A stretch of DNA of 64,000 bases from Streptomyces rhizoryzae (GCF_023155275.1 NZ_JALMUV010000019.1:56669-120668); one strand, 5' to 3'; positions 24,610 through 37,566 are shown, numbered from the stretch's first letter. The notes: a model not told the origin generated them from the sequence alone. Program-made: numbers and translations.

Positions 24610-26076
24610 TCAGCCGCCGACCCTGGCGATCAGGACGCAGGCGTCGTCCTCCCGCTCGGTGGCGCCGAACTCCTCGACCACGATCCGGACGCTCTCCTGC
24701 GCACTGCGGGCCGCGCCGAAGCGCGGTGCCAGGGCCAGCAGCCGCTCGGCGCTCTCCTGGGCGCTGTCCGGGCCGTGCGTGCGCCGCGGCACCAGGCCGT
24801 CGGTGTGCAGCACCAGCAGATCGCCCGGCTCCAGCCGCTCGGTGTGCTGGCCGTAGCCCGCGCCCGTGGTGGCGCCCAGCAGGACGCCCTCCGGCGGGTC
24901 CAGCGCGCGCCCCGTGCCGCCGCGGAAGAGCAGCGGTGCGGGGTGCCCGGCCTGGGCCCACTCCAGCGAGCGGGTCGCCGGGTCGAACTGGCAGCACACC
25001 GCGCTGCCCAGCGCCGGCTGGGTGGCGGTGTCCAGGAGCTGGTTGAGGAAGGCCATCAGCTGCCCCGGCCGGTGCCCGGCCACCGCCATCCCGCGCAGCG
25101 CCCCGAGCACCATCGCCATCCCGGACGTCGCGGCGACGCCGTGGCCGGTGAGGTCGCCGACGCTCAACAGCGTCCGCCCGTCCGGGAGTTGGAGGGCGTC
25201 GTACCAGTCGCCGCCGATCAGGGCGGAGGTGGCGGCGGGGAGGTAGCGGCCGGCCAGGTCCAGGGTGACCGGACCGCCCTCGGGGAAGCGCAGCGAGCCG
25301 CGCCACGGCGGCAGCACGGCCTCCTGGAGCTCGACCGCGAGCCGGTGCTCGGTCTGCGCGAGGTGCCGCTCCCGGCGGAGCGAGTCCCCGGTCTCCCGGA
25401 CCGCCGTCTGGCTGCGCCGCAGCTCGCTGACGTCCCGCAGCACCGCCCACATGCAGGCCGTGCCGCCGTCGGCGTCGAGCACCGGCTCGCCGACCATGTG
25501 GACCGTGCGCAGCCCGGTGTCCGCGCGCAGGATGCGGAACTCGCCGTCGATCGGCCGGCCGTCCACCAGGCAGTCGGTGACCATGACGGCCAGTTTCTCC
25601 TGGTCGTCGGGGTGCACCAGGGAGGGCAGCTCGTCCAGGGTCAGCGGCCCGTCGGCCGGCTCCCGGCCCACCATCGCGTACAGCTCGTCGGACCAGGTCA
25701 CCTCGTCGGTGAGGAGGTTCCACTCGGCGCTGCCCACCCGGCGCAGCAGCGCCCCGCGATCGGGCGCCTCGGGCTCGGGCGGGGCGGCCGGGCGGCCGGC
25801 GTACGGCTCGGCCTCCTCGGCGCGCGCGGCGGGCAGGCCCTCTCTGAGCTGGTCGAGGTGGCCGCCGAGGTCGTCCAGGTGGTGGACGGCGAGGTCGCAC
25901 AGGGCGCGCTGCCAGCGCAGCTGCGGGTCGGCGGCGAGGTCTCCGGCCACCGAGGACTCTCTGCGTACCGCGTCGAGCCCACCGCGCAGGGTGCGGGCCT
26001 GCGAGATGAGGGCCTCGACCGCGTCACGCTCGGGCGTCCGATCGGCTGGGTGGTCCGCGAAGAGAGGGGGCGGCAT
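24610..26076 (-). CDS. PAS-domain PP2C/SpoIIE-type serine phosphatase
   Basis: A 488-aa protein. An N-terminal helical part (1-105) is followed by a PAS sensor (about 108-225, WNLLTDEVTWSDELYAMVGREP) and a SpoIIE-type PP2C domain (about 255-485). Metal-binding aspartates are intact in GGDWYDALQLPDG, VGDLTGHG and the final EREDDACVLIARV. In Streptomyces such enzymes dephosphorylate anti-sigma-factor antagonists or similar partners; the partner is not encoded here. ATG 26076 has CGGAG 6 nt ahead. It is divergent from the helical-repeat gene across 312 nt. Confidence 0.85.
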   Translation of the reverse strand: MPPPLFADHPADRTPERDAVEALISQARTLRGGLDAVRRESSVAGDLAADPQLRWQRALCDLAVHHLDDLGGHLDQLREGLPAARAEEAEPYAGRPAAPPEPEAPDRGALLRRVGSAEWNLLTDEVTWSDELYAMVGREPADGPLTLDELPSLVHPDDQEKLAVMVTDCLVDGRPIDGEFRILRADTGLRTVHMVGEPVLDADGGTACMWAVLRDVSELRRSQTAVRETGDSLRRERHLAQTEHRLAVELQEAVLPPWRGSLRFPEGGPVTLDLAGRYLPAATSALIGGDWYDALQLPDGRTLLSVGDLTGHGVAATSGMAMVLGALRGMAVAGHRPGQLMAFLNQLLDTATQPALGSAVCCQFDPATRSLEWAQAGHPAPLLFRGGTGRALDPPEGVLLGATTGAGYGQHTERLEPGDLLVLHTDGLVPRRTHGPDSAQESAERLLALAPRFGAARSAQESVRIVVEEFGATEREDDACVLIARVGG

Positions 26077-26158
26077 GACGTACTCCGTGATCAGGCGGCG
26101 CCGGTTGGATAGGGGCCGGTTACGACTCTTGCACAGGCCGCGACGGTGCGTAAGGGAA

Positions 26159-26199
26159 TTGGCATTACCCGATACGGTGGTGCATCTGGCATATGCCAA
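26159..26199. promoter_or_regulatory. Cluster of TTGGCAT-type half-sites
   Basis: TTGGCATT at 26159-26166 is followed by the perfect palindrome TGGCATATGCCA at 26187-26198, giving three TGGCAT half-sites. It lies about 85 nt upstream of the phosphatase start, in the 312-nt divergent space 26077-26388, which otherwise shows no gene. Probably a regulator site. Confidence 0.4.
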
Positions 26200-26388
26200 T
26201 GGCTTCCCTGCGGCAACCGGGCCGAATCGGCGGAATGAAACGTTCCACGCTAGGCTGCGGCCGCCGTACAGCTGTCTACCCCGCCGATCCATGGTGGGAA
26301 CGACGCATAGGGCCCGCGGTCACCGGCAAGAATGCCGGTCGGCGGAAATCCCGTTGCCAGCCCGTCCCCCGCATCGGATGCTGACCTC

Positions 26389-27813
26389 ATGTTCGATCCA
26401 GACATAGCGCCCAGTGGCACCCTGCTCGGCCTCCTCCAGCGAGGCCGCGGCGACGGGACCCTGCACGCCCTCGCGGCGCCGCGGGCCGAGGCGCTCGCGG
26501 CACTCAACACCTGCGTGCTGCGCGACCCCCGCCGGGACTGGCAGGTGGAGAACCGCTCGCTCTATTACGCGCGCCTCTACATGCAGCTCGACGGCGGCCT
26601 GGAGGAGATCGAACGCCACCTCTTCCACCCCGACGACCTCACCGACACCGGTGAGGAGCGCACCGGGCTCGCCCTGGCCGTCCTGGGCCACCTCGCCGCC
26701 TACGGCCGGGACGCCGCCCGCCTGCTGCTGCGCAGCTACGCCGCGGCCGGCAGCAACTGGCGCTGGGCCCTGGACGAACTCGCGCTGCGGGACGACGACG
26801 CCGGCCTGCTGAGCCTGGCGCCCGCCGTGCTGGCCCGGTTCCCCGGGACCCCGCAGGGCGAGGCGGAGCTGGCCGCCGCGGTCCGCGACGCCTTCGAACC
26901 GCGGCCCTGGCGGCTGTGGGCGGAGGACCCCCGCTACGGCGCGCGGCTGGCCGCCGCCGGGGAGCAGGGCTCGTTCGACCGCTGGCAGCGCCAGCTCCGG
27001 CCGCGCGGGCCACGCCCCGGCTGGAGCGTGTCGGAGGTGCTGGAGTGGGCCCAGCAGGAGCTGGAGGCCCGCCCCGGTGAGCACCGCTACCTCGCCGCGG
27101 CACGCTGCCTGAGCGCGGTGGCCGGGCCCGAGGACCGCGCCGAACTGCTGCGGGCCGGCCGCGGCGGACCGGACGTGGCGCGCGCCGCCGTCCTGCACCA
27201 CCTCGCCGAACGGGGCGACCCGGCGGTCCTCGACCTCATCGAGGAAGCCGCCACCGACCCGCTCTCCTCCGAGGCCCTGGTCGCCGCCGCGTTGTCCTCG
27301 TACGAGCGGATGCGCAGCGTGGCCGCCGTGGAGCGGGCCCGCGCCTGGGTGGTGCGCACCGACCGGCTGGGCGCCTCCGCCGCCGCGATGCTCGCCCGCC
27401 GGGGCGCCCGCCGCGACACCGACCTGGTGCTGGCCGCGCTGCGCCGCACCGTACGGGAAGAGGGGCCGGACGCCGCCGGGCTGTGGGAGCTGGTCGACGG
27501 CGCCGGACGGCTGGGCATCGCCTGCGCCGCCCCGGTGCTCCGCCACCTCTACCGCGAGACCGCCTCGTCCCAGCTGCGCGGCCGGGCCGCCGCCGCGCTC
27601 GCCGCCACCGACCCCGGGTTCGCGGCCGGCTTCGCCGTCGAGTGCCTGTGGGACTGCGAGGAGACCACCCGGGAGCTGGCCGCCCGGCACGCCGCCACCG
27701 GTGACGACCGGGTCGTCGAGCAGCTCCGCCGGCTCGCCGCCGACCCGGCCGAGGAGGCCGAGGTGCAGACCGCGGTGCGCGCCCGGATCGGACCGGACGC
27801 CCCGGCGGCCTAG
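26389..27813 (+). CDS. HEAT-like helical-repeat protein
   Basis: A 474-aa all-helical protein of repeated 30-35 residue units, for example DVARAAVLHHLAERGDPAVLDLIEEAATDPL and GASAAAMLARRGARRDTDLVLAALRR, resembling HEAT/armadillo scaffolds. No catalytic motif, signal or membrane helix is visible. It starts MFDPDIAPSGTLLG at ATG 26389; the longer frame to 26332 adds only a low-complexity leader. Function is unknown; such scaffolds bind other proteins. The terminator at 27825-27843 follows. Confidence 0.72.
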   Translation: MFDPDIAPSGTLLGLLQRGRGDGTLHALAAPRAEALAALNTCVLRDPRRDWQVENRSLYYARLYMQLDGGLEEIERHLFHPDDLTDTGEERTGLALAVLGHLAAYGRDAARLLLRSYAAAGSNWRWALDELALRDDDAGLLSLAPAVLARFPGTPQGEAELAAAVRDAFEPRPWRLWAEDPRYGARLAAAGEQGSFDRWQRQLRPRGPRPGWSVSEVLEWAQQELEARPGEHRYLAAARCLSAVAGPEDRAELLRAGRGGPDVARAAVLHHLAERGDPAVLDLIEEAATDPLSSEALVAAALSSYERMRSVAAVERARAWVVRTDRLGASAAAMLARRGARRDTDLVLAALRRTVREEGPDAAGLWELVDGAGRLGIACAAPVLRHLYRETASSQLRGRAAAALAATDPGFAAGFAVECLWDCEETTRELAARHAATGDDRVVEQLRRLAADPAEEAEVQTAVRARIGPDAPAA

Positions 27814-27824
27814 CCGGGACGCGC

Positions 27825-27843
27825 CCCGCCCCGTCGGGGCGGG
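27825..27843 (+). terminator. Hairpin terminator after helical-repeat gene
   Basis: CCCGCCCC-GTC-GGGGCGGG, an 8-bp perfect stem beginning 12 nt past the stop. Confidence 0.6.
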
Positions 27844-27845
27844 TG

Positions 27846-27870
27846 GGCGAACGCTCATGGGACGTTCGCC
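27846..27870. promoter_or_regulatory. Inverted repeat upstream of glycosyltransferase operon
   Basis: GGCGAACG-N9-CGTTCGCC, with perfect 8-bp arms, ends 54 nt before the ATG at 27925. It is too far from the previous stop to be needed for termination and may be an operator. Confidence 0.4.
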
Positions 27871-27924
27871 GGACGGCAAGGTCCTCGTGGCCCGGTCCAC
27901 GCACGGCCCGCCGACAACAGCGGT

Positions 27925-29046
27925 ATGCGTGTCGCCCTCGTCACCGAATCCTTCCCGCCCGACGTCAACGGTGTCGCACACTGCGCCCTGGAAACCGCCC
28001 GCCACCTCGTCCGGCGCGGCCACGATCCGCTGGTCGTCGCCCCGCTGGCGAACTCCGTCCCGGCCGCCGCCGCGCAGGCGCGGGAGAGTCCGTGCCCGGT
28101 GGTGCGGGTGCCCTCGATGCCGCTGCCCGGCTACCCGCAGGTGCGGATCGCGCTGCCGGGGCGGCGGCTGTCCGCGGCGCTGGACGGGCACCGGCCCGAC
28201 CTGGTGCACCTGGCCAGCCCGTTCGTCCTCGGGGCGCGGGGGATGGCGGCCGCGGCCCGGCGCGGGGTGCCGGCGGTCGCGGTCTACCAGACCGACATGG
28301 CGCGCTACGCCCGGACGTACCTGGGGCGCGGCGGGGCGGCGGCCTGGCGGCGGATCCGGGCGGTGCACGCCGCCGCCGACCTCACCCTGGCGCCGTCCAG
28401 CGCGGCGCTGCTGGACCTGACCGAGCACGGCGTGCCCCGGGTGCGGCTGTGGCCGCGCGGGGTCGATTCGGCGCGCCGGCGGGACGCGGTGCTGCGCAGC
28501 TCGTTGCTGGCGGGGCGGGAGCTGCTGGTGGGGTACGTGGGGCGGCTGGCGCCGGAGAAGGACGTCCGGCTGCTCGCCGGGGCCTCCCGGCTGCCCGGGG
28601 TCCGCACCGTGGTGATCGGCGAGGGCCCCAGCGCCGCCGCGCTGCGGGCGCAGCTCCCGGAGGCGCGGTTCCTGGGCCGCCGCACCGGTGACGAACTGGC
28701 CCGGCTGTACGCCTCGTTGGACCTCTTCGTGCACACCGGCCCGTACGAGACCTTCTGCCAGACCGTGCAGGAGGCGATGGCGTCCGGCGTCCCGGTGGTG
28801 GCGCCGGCCGCCGGCGGGCCGCTGGACCTCGTCGACCACGGGCGGACCGGGCTGCTGGTGCCGCCCGGCGACGGGGACGCGCTCCGGGACGCGGTGCGGA
28901 CCCTGGCCGGCAGCCCGGAGCTGCGGGCGCGCTACGGCGCCGCCGGCCGGCGGGCGGTCGCGGCCCGCACCTGGGAGGCGGTCGGCGACGAACTGCTGGG
29001 CCACTACGCGGACGTGCTGGCCGACCGGACGGCGGTGGCGGCATGA
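27925..29046 (+). CDS. GT4-family glycosyltransferase (mannosyltransferase-like)
   Basis: A 373-aa GT-B enzyme. The N-terminal LVTESFPPDVNGVAHCALETARHL is typical of GDP-mannose-dependent lipid mannosyltransferases related to PimB/MgtA. The C-terminal donor domain has GEGPSAAAL and the EX7E motif in YETFCQTVQEAMASG. It lacks membrane segments and would act at the cytosolic membrane face. It is the first gene of a chain joined by 4-nt overlaps to a second GT4, an SGNH hydrolase and 5-oxoprolinase. The acceptor is unknown. Confidence 0.83.
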   Translation: MRVALVTESFPPDVNGVAHCALETARHLVRRGHDPLVVAPLANSVPAAAAQARESPCPVVRVPSMPLPGYPQVRIALPGRRLSAALDGHRPDLVHLASPFVLGARGMAAAARRGVPAVAVYQTDMARYARTYLGRGGAAAWRRIRAVHAAADLTLAPSSAALLDLTEHGVPRVRLWPRGVDSARRRDAVLRSSLLAGRELLVGYVGRLAPEKDVRLLAGASRLPGVRTVVIGEGPSAAALRAQLPEARFLGRRTGDELARLYASLDLFVHTGPYETFCQTVQEAMASGVPVVAPAAGGPLDLVDHGRTGLLVPPGDGDALRDAVRTLAGSPELRARYGAAGRRAVAARTWEAVGDELLGHYADVLADRTAVAA

Positions 29047-30278
29047 CCGCCCGCCGGGTCCGCCCCGCCGGGACCGGGCTGCGGATCGTCCGGATCGCCA
29101 ACTTCGTCACCCCCGAGTCCGGCGGGCTGCGCACCGCCCTGCGCGAACTGGGCGCCGGCTACCGGGCCGCCGGGCACGACCCGGTGCTGGTCGTTCCCGG
29201 CCCGCCGGACGCGCTGGGGCCGCGCGGCTTCCGGGACGAGGACGGCGCGCAGGGGCGGGTCCTGACCCTGCCGGGCGTGCCGGTGCCCGGCAGCGGCGGC
29301 TACCGGGTGCTGACCGGCCGCCCCCGGCTCCAGCGGCTGCTGGCCGCGCTGGCCCCGGACCGGCTGGAGGTCTGCGACCGCACGACGCTGCGCTGGACGG
29401 GGGAGTGGGCGCGGCGGGCCCGGGTGCCGGCGGTGATGGTGTCGCACGAGAGCGTGGACGGGGTGCTGCGCACCTGGGGCGTGCCGCGCCCGCTGGCCCG
29501 CGCGGTCGCCGACCGGGCCAACCTCCGCACCGCGCACGCCTACAGCCGGGTGGTGTGCACCACCGAGTGGGCGGCGGCGGAGTTCGTCCGGGCCGGGGCG
29601 CGCAACGTGGTCCGGGCGCCGCTCGGCGTCGACCTCGCGGCCTGCCACCCGGAGCTGCGCAGCGCCGTGCTGCGCGGCCACCACGCCGGGCGGGCCGCGG
29701 TCCTGCTGCTGATGTGCTCCCGGCTGTCGGCGGAGAAGCGGCCGGGGCGGGCCCTGGACGCGCTGGCCGAGCTGCGGCGGCGGGGTGTCGACGCGGTGCT
29801 GGTGGTGGCCGGCGACGGGCCGCTGCGGGCCCGGCTGGCGGCCCGGGCGCGGGCCGGGCGGCTGCCGGCGGTGTTCCTGGGGCACGTCGCCGACCGGGGC
29901 CGGCTGGCCGCGCTCCAGGCGAGCGCCGACCTGGTGCTGGCGCCCGGCCCGGCCGAGACGTTCGGGCTCGCGGCGCTGGAGGCGCTGGCCTGCGGCACCC
30001 CGGTGGTGGCCAGCGCGGCCTCGGCGCTGGCCGGCCTGGTCGGCGCGGGCGGCGACACCGCGCTGGATGACGGGCCGTCCTTCGCCGACGCGGTGCAGCG
30101 GGTCCTGGCGCGGCCCGAACCGGTCCGCCGGGCCGCCGCCCGCAAGCGCGCCGAGGGCTACGGCTGGCGGCCGGCGGTGGACGCGTTCCTGGCCGCCCAC
30201 GACGCGGTGCGGCCGGGCGGCGGACGGCCCGCCGCGGCGCCCTGGCCGAGCCCGGTCGCGCCCCGGGGCCGGCGGTGA
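29043..30278 (+). CDS. GT4-family glycosyltransferase
   Basis: A 411-aa GT-B enzyme with the acceptor-side motif IVRIANFVTPESGGLRTALRELG, and EX7E in AETFGLAALEALACG followed by TPVVAS. The start overlaps the upstream stop by ATGA, so the two transferases are made together and could add successive sugars to one acceptor. The final about 30 residues are Pro/Arg/Gly rich. Sequence differs enough from the first GT that it is not a simple duplicate. Donor and acceptor cannot be assigned. Confidence 0.82.
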   Translation: MTARRVRPAGTGLRIVRIANFVTPESGGLRTALRELGAGYRAAGHDPVLVVPGPPDALGPRGFRDEDGAQGRVLTLPGVPVPGSGGYRVLTGRPRLQRLLAALAPDRLEVCDRTTLRWTGEWARRARVPAVMVSHESVDGVLRTWGVPRPLARAVADRANLRTAHAYSRVVCTTEWAAAEFVRAGARNVVRAPLGVDLAACHPELRSAVLRGHHAGRAAVLLLMCSRLSAEKRPGRALDALAELRRRGVDAVLVVAGDGPLRARLAARARAGRLPAVFLGHVADRGRLAALQASADLVLAPGPAETFGLAALEALACGTPVVASAASALAGLVGAGGDTALDDGPSFADAVQRVLARPEPVRRAAARKRAEGYGWRPAVDAFLAAHDAVRPGGGRPAAAPWPSPVAPRGRR

Positions 30279-31131
30279 CGGCGCGCTTCGTGGCGCTCGG
30301 CGACTCGCTGACCGAGGGCCTGGGCGACCCGGTGCCGGGGGGCGGCTGGCGGGGCTGGGCGGCGCTGCTGGCCACCGCCCTGGGCGAGCCGCCCGGCGGC
30401 GTCCAGCTGGTCAACCTGGCGCGCAGCGGGGCGCTGGCCGTGGACGTGGTGCGCGAGCAGCTGCCGGTGGCCCGCGCACTGGCCCCCCGCTACGCGTCCC
30501 TGGTGGCCGGGGCCAACGACACGCTGCGGGCCGGTTTCGCGATCGGACCGGTGGCCGCCGCCCTGGACCGCGCGCACGGCACGCTCAGCGCCGGCGGGGC
30601 CGTGGTGCTGACCGCCTGCCTGCCCGACCCCGGCCGGATGCTGGGCCTGCCCGCCCCGCTGGCCCGGCCGCTGGCCCGCCGGATGCGCGCCGTCAACACC
30701 GTCGTGCACGCGGTCGCGGCCCGCCACGGCGGCGTCCACCTGCACCTCGCCGGCCGGCCCTGGGTGGCCGACCGGGCCTCCTGGAGCGTGGACCGGCTGC
30801 ACCCCGGTGAGCGCGGCCACCGGCTGCTGGCCCGCGCCTTCCACGGCGCGCTCGCCGCCCGGGGCCTGGCGCCCGGCCCGCCGCCCCCGCTCACCCTCGA
30901 CGGCCCGCCCCCGACCCGGACCGGCGCCGCGGTGTGGCTGGCCACCCGCGGCACCCGCTGGGTCGCCGACCGCTGCACCGACCTGCTGCCGGACCTGCTG
31001 GCGCTGGCCGTACGGGAGTGCCGGCACCAGCTGGCCGGCACCGGGCGGCTGCTGGACGCCGCGGCCGAGGGCGCCACCCGCCGGGCCCTCGCGGCCCTGT
31101 CCGAGCCGGGCGGCGCTGCGACAATGGCGGG

Positions 31132-31135
<4 letters not shown>
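30275..31135 (+). CDS. SGNH/GDSL-family hydrolase
   Basis: A 286-aa serine esterase of the SGNH fold: block I GDSLTEGLGD (Ser near residue 10), block III GANDTLR, and block V DRLHPGERGH with the catalytic Asp/His. There is no signal peptide, so it acts inside the cell. It could deacylate or transfer acyl groups on a glycolipid or sugar made by the two glycosyltransferases. The last about 70 residues are an extension beyond the fold. GTG 30275 overlaps the upstream stop (GTGA). Confidence 0.83.
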
Positions 31136-34758
<3,623 letters not shown>

Positions 34759-34765
34759 CCGGCGG

Positions 34766-34795
34766 CCGGCCGGGGGTGCCCCGGGCCCCGGCCGG
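34766..34795. terminator. Bidirectional hairpin between the two oxoprolinase systems
   Basis: CCGGCCGGGG-N10-CCCCGGCCGG, a perfect 10-bp stem 7 nt past the fused oxoprolinase stop. The remaining 200 nt to the pxpC stop show no clear gene. Confidence 0.65.
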
Positions 34796-34996
34796 ACCCC
34801 GGCGCCGCCACTCAGGCGCATCGGGGTTCCTTCCGGCCGGCGGACCGAACGATCGCACTCGGCGAGCGACCGGCGACGGAACGTACCTGTGGGCTCGTCC
34901 CGGTGGTGCCGGGCGCGGCGGGGCGCGCAGGGTGAACGCCCGGTGCGCGGTGGGTGGTTGGGCCCGCGGGGGCGCGCTCCGCCGCCGCGTCCCCCG

Positions 34997-35863
34997 CTAC
35001 CGCAGCCGGACGAACCGCACCGGCGTCCCCGGCACCGCCTGGGCCGCCGCGGGCAGGAACCGCTCCGGGACGACCCCGGCCACCGGGTAGCCGCCGGTGG
35101 TGGGGTGGTCGTGCAGGAACAGCACCGGCAGGCCGTTCGGCGGCACCTGGAGCGCGCCCAGCGGCATGCCCTCGCTGGGGAGTTCGCCGTCCCGGGCGCG
35201 TTCCAGCGCCGGGCCCTCGGTGCGCAGCCCGATGCGGTTGGTGGCCGGGGAGACCCGGAACGCGGCGGTGGCCAGGGTGCGCAGCCCGGCGGCGGTGAAC
35301 CAGTCGTCGCGCGGGCCGGGCAGGAACGGCAGGACCAGCTCGGCCGGGGGACCGGGCTGCGGCACCGCGTCGGCGGCCGCGGGGGGCGGCCCGTACGGGG
35401 GGCCCAGCGGCAGGACCGCGCCGTCCGCGAGCGGCTCGGGGCCCAGGCCGGAGAGCAGGTCGGTGGCGCGGCTGCCGAGCACCGGCTCCGCGTCGATCCC
35501 GCCGGCGACGGCCACGTAGGAGCGCAGGCCGTGGGTGGCCGGGCCGGCCTCCAGGACGGCGCCGGCCGGGACGCGGACCGGCGCGCCCCAGGGGGCGGGG
35601 CGGCCGTCGACGCTCACCGGGCAGGCGGCGCCGGTGACCGCGGCCGTGGCGGCGGTGCGCAGGCGGACGGCGCAGCCGGTGACGGTGGTCTCCAGGGTGG
35701 CGGCCGTGGCGGGGTTGCCCACCAGGCGGTTGGCGAGCCGGTGCGCGGGCTCGTCGAGCGCACCGGACCGCGGTACCCCCAGGTGCGCGTGGCCGGGCCG
35801 GCCGAGGTCCTGGACGGTGGTCAGCGCGCCGGCGCGGACCACCGTGAGGGCGCGGTCGGTCAT
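34997..35863 (-). CDS. pxpC: 5-oxoprolinase subunit C (biotin-dependent carboxyltransferase/KipA fold)
   Basis: A 288-aa PxpC/KipA-family protein with hallmarks LTTVQDLGRPGHAHLGVPRSGALDEPAHRLANRLVGN at the N-terminus and GLRSYVAVAGGIDAEPVLGSRATDL mid-protein. With PxpA and PxpB it forms the prokaryotic ATP-dependent 5-oxoprolinase. ATG 35863 overlaps the pxpB stop by ATGA, so it is the last gene of pxpA-pxpB-pxpC. In older annotations this family is called allophanate hydrolase subunit 2, which would be misleading here. Confidence 0.88.
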   Translation of the reverse strand: MTDRALTVVRAGALTTVQDLGRPGHAHLGVPRSGALDEPAHRLANRLVGNPATAATLETTVTGCAVRLRTAATAAVTGAACPVSVDGRPAPWGAPVRVPAGAVLEAGPATHGLRSYVAVAGGIDAEPVLGSRATDLLSGLGPEPLADGAVLPLGPPYGPPPAAADAVPQPGPPAELVLPFLPGPRDDWFTAAGLRTLATAAFRVSPATNRIGLRTEGPALERARDGELPSEGMPLGALQVPPNGLPVLFLHDHPTTGGYPVAGVVPERFLPAAAQAVPGTPVRFVRLR

Positions 35864-36567
35864 CGGGCGGACTCCTGGGGGGCGGGTCGGGACGGGCCGG
35901 TGCGCGGCGCGGGCACGGGGGCGTCCACGGGGACGAAGCGGACCGGCGTGCCGGGGGCGAGCAGTGCGGCCGGCTCGCGCCGCGGGTCCCACAGGACCGC
36001 GTCGGTGCGGCCGATCAGCTGCCAGCCGCCGGGGGAGGAGCGCGGGTAGACCCCGGTGTACGGACCGGCCAGGCCGATCGAGCCGGCCGGGACGCGGGTG
36101 CGCGGGGTCGCCCGGCGCGGTACGCCCAGCCGCTCCGGAAGCCCCGTCAGATAGCCGAAGCCGGGCGCGAATCCGCAGAACGCGACCCGGAACGCGGTCC
36201 CGGCGTGCAGCCGGACCACCTCCTCGGCGGTGACGCCCCACAGCGCGGCGACCTCGGCGAGGTCGGGGCCGTCGTAGCGGACCGGGATCTCGACGGCCGG
36301 GCGGTCGCCGGCGGCCGGCGGCGGGACCCGCCAGCCGGGCAGCTCCGCGGCCAGCGCGCCCGGGTCGGCCAGCCCGTCGAGGAAGACCGTCCGGGCGGCC
36401 GGCACGATCTCGCGGACCGCGGGGAGGGTGCCGCCGGCGGCCCGCCGCAGCAGCTCGGCGTGGAGCGCCCCGGCGTCCTCGGCGCGGTCCAGCTCGACCA
36501 GCAGCCCGTGCTCGCCGACCGGCAGCGCCCGCAGGGGCAGCGGCCCGGCCGCCGGCCGCGGCGTCAT
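35860..36567 (-). CDS. pxpB: 5-oxoprolinase subunit B (KipI family)
   Basis: A 235-aa PxpB/KipI protein. The family signature FCGFAPGFGYLTGLPERLGVPRR leads into TPRTRVPAGSIGLAGPYTGVYPRSSPGGWQLIGRT, matching PxpB/KipI (allophanate hydrolase subunit 1) closely. ATG 36567 overlaps the pxpA stop by ATGA; the longer frame to 36660 is a low-complexity antisense-like leader. It acts in the cytosolic PxpABC complex. The B. subtilis homologue also inhibits a sporulation kinase, a role not expected here without that kinase. Confidence 0.88.
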   Translation of the reverse strand: MTPRPAAGPLPLRALPVGEHGLLVELDRAEDAGALHAELLRRAAGGTLPAVREIVPAARTVFLDGLADPGALAAELPGWRVPPPAAGDRPAVEIPVRYDGPDLAEVAALWGVTAEEVVRLHAGTAFRVAFCGFAPGFGYLTGLPERLGVPRRATPRTRVPAGSIGLAGPYTGVYPRSSPGGWQLIGRTDAVLWDPRREPAALLAPGTPVRFVPVDAPVPAPRTGPSRPAPQESAR

Positions 36568-37340
36568 ACGAAGCTCCGCACGCGGACCCCGGCCGCGGCC
36601 AGTTCGGACCGCACCCGCCGGGCCAGTCCGGCGGCGCCGGGGGTGTCGCCGTGCAGGCACAGGGAGCGCGCGGCGACCGTGATCCGGGTGCCGTCGCGGG
36701 AGGTGACCGCCTTGTCCCGGGCCAGCCCGACGGCCCGCTTGACCACCGTGTCCGGGTCGTGCACGACGGCACCCTCCTCGCGGCGCGGTACGAGGGTGCC
36801 GCGGTCGGTGTAGGCGCGGTCGGCGAACGCCTCCCCGACGACCGGGAGTCCGGCCTCCGCGGCGGCCGCGTGCAGCCGGGAGCCGGGCAGCCCGAGGACC
36901 GGGAGGCGGCCGCCCGCGGCGCGGATCCCGGCGGCCACCGCGGCGGCCTGCTCCGCGTCGTGCACGCAGCGGTTGTAGAGCGCGCCGTGCGGTTTGACGT
37001 AACCGACCCGGGCGCCGGCGGCACGGGCGAAGACCTCCAGCGCGCCGATCTGGTAGGTGATCTCGTCGGCCAGTTCCCCGGGCGGGACGTCCATCGCGCG
37101 GCGGCCGAAGCCGGCCAGGTCGCGGTAGGAGACCTGGGCGCCGATCACCACCCCCCGCTCCGCGGCCAGTTCGCAGACCCGGCGCATGGTGGACGGGTCG
37201 CCGGCGTGGAAGCCGCAGGCGACGTTGGCGCTGGTGACGACGGAGAGCAGGGCCTCGTCGTCGGTGAGCTGCCAGCGGCCGAAGCCTTCCCCGAGGTCGG
37301 CGTTGAGGTCGATGACGGGCGGGGCGGCCGGTTCAGTCAT
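36564..37340 (-). CDS. pxpA: 5-oxoprolinase subunit A (LamB/YcsF family)
   Basis: A 258-aa LamB/YcsF protein starting VIDLNADLGEGFGRW, with VTSANVACGFHAGDP and GYVKPHGALYNR metal/active-site segments and the C-terminal SLCLHGDTPGA. The length agrees with bacterial PxpA. Two ATGs are possible; 37340 is 6 nt past the GGAACGG site, while 37346 touches it. It is first of the coupled pxpABC operon. The shared GntR operator lies about 100 nt upstream. Confidence 0.9.
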   Translation of the reverse strand: MTEPAAPPVIDLNADLGEGFGRWQLTDDEALLSVVTSANVACGFHAGDPSTMRRVCELAAERGVVIGAQVSYRDLAGFGRRAMDVPPGELADEITYQIGALEVFARAAGARVGYVKPHGALYNRCVHDAEQAAAVAAGIRAAGGRLPVLGLPGSRLHAAAAEAGLPVVGEAFADRAYTDRGTLVPRREEGAVVHDPDTVVKRAVGLARDKAVTSRDGTRITVAARSLCLHGDTPGAAGLARRVRSELAAAGVRVRSFV

Positions 37341-37442
37341 GGACATCCGTTCCGGGAGCGCGGAGGGGGAGCGCCGGTGCCCGGGCGGGTGCGCGGGCGG
37401 CGGTGCGGCCGACCGGTGCCGGCCACCGCAGCGCAAGCTACA

Positions 37443-37458
37443 GATTGTTGAACGATCC
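37443..37458. promoter_or_regulatory. GntR operator copy 1, between pxpA and gntR
   Basis: GATTGTTGAACGATCC contains the near-palindrome ATTGTT-G-AACGAT. An identical copy in inverse orientation lies at 38351-38366. It is about 103 nt from the pxpA start and 109 nt from the gntR start, so it can serve both divergent promoters. Confidence 0.75.
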
Positions 37459-37566
37459 CACAAGAGGTGTGTTGTCCTGTCCCGCCATCTGGGATTGACT
37501 TCCGCTCAACATCGCAGCCGGACGGGCCGCCCGGCCCGTCCGCAACGAAAGCGGAGCGGAGCGCGC

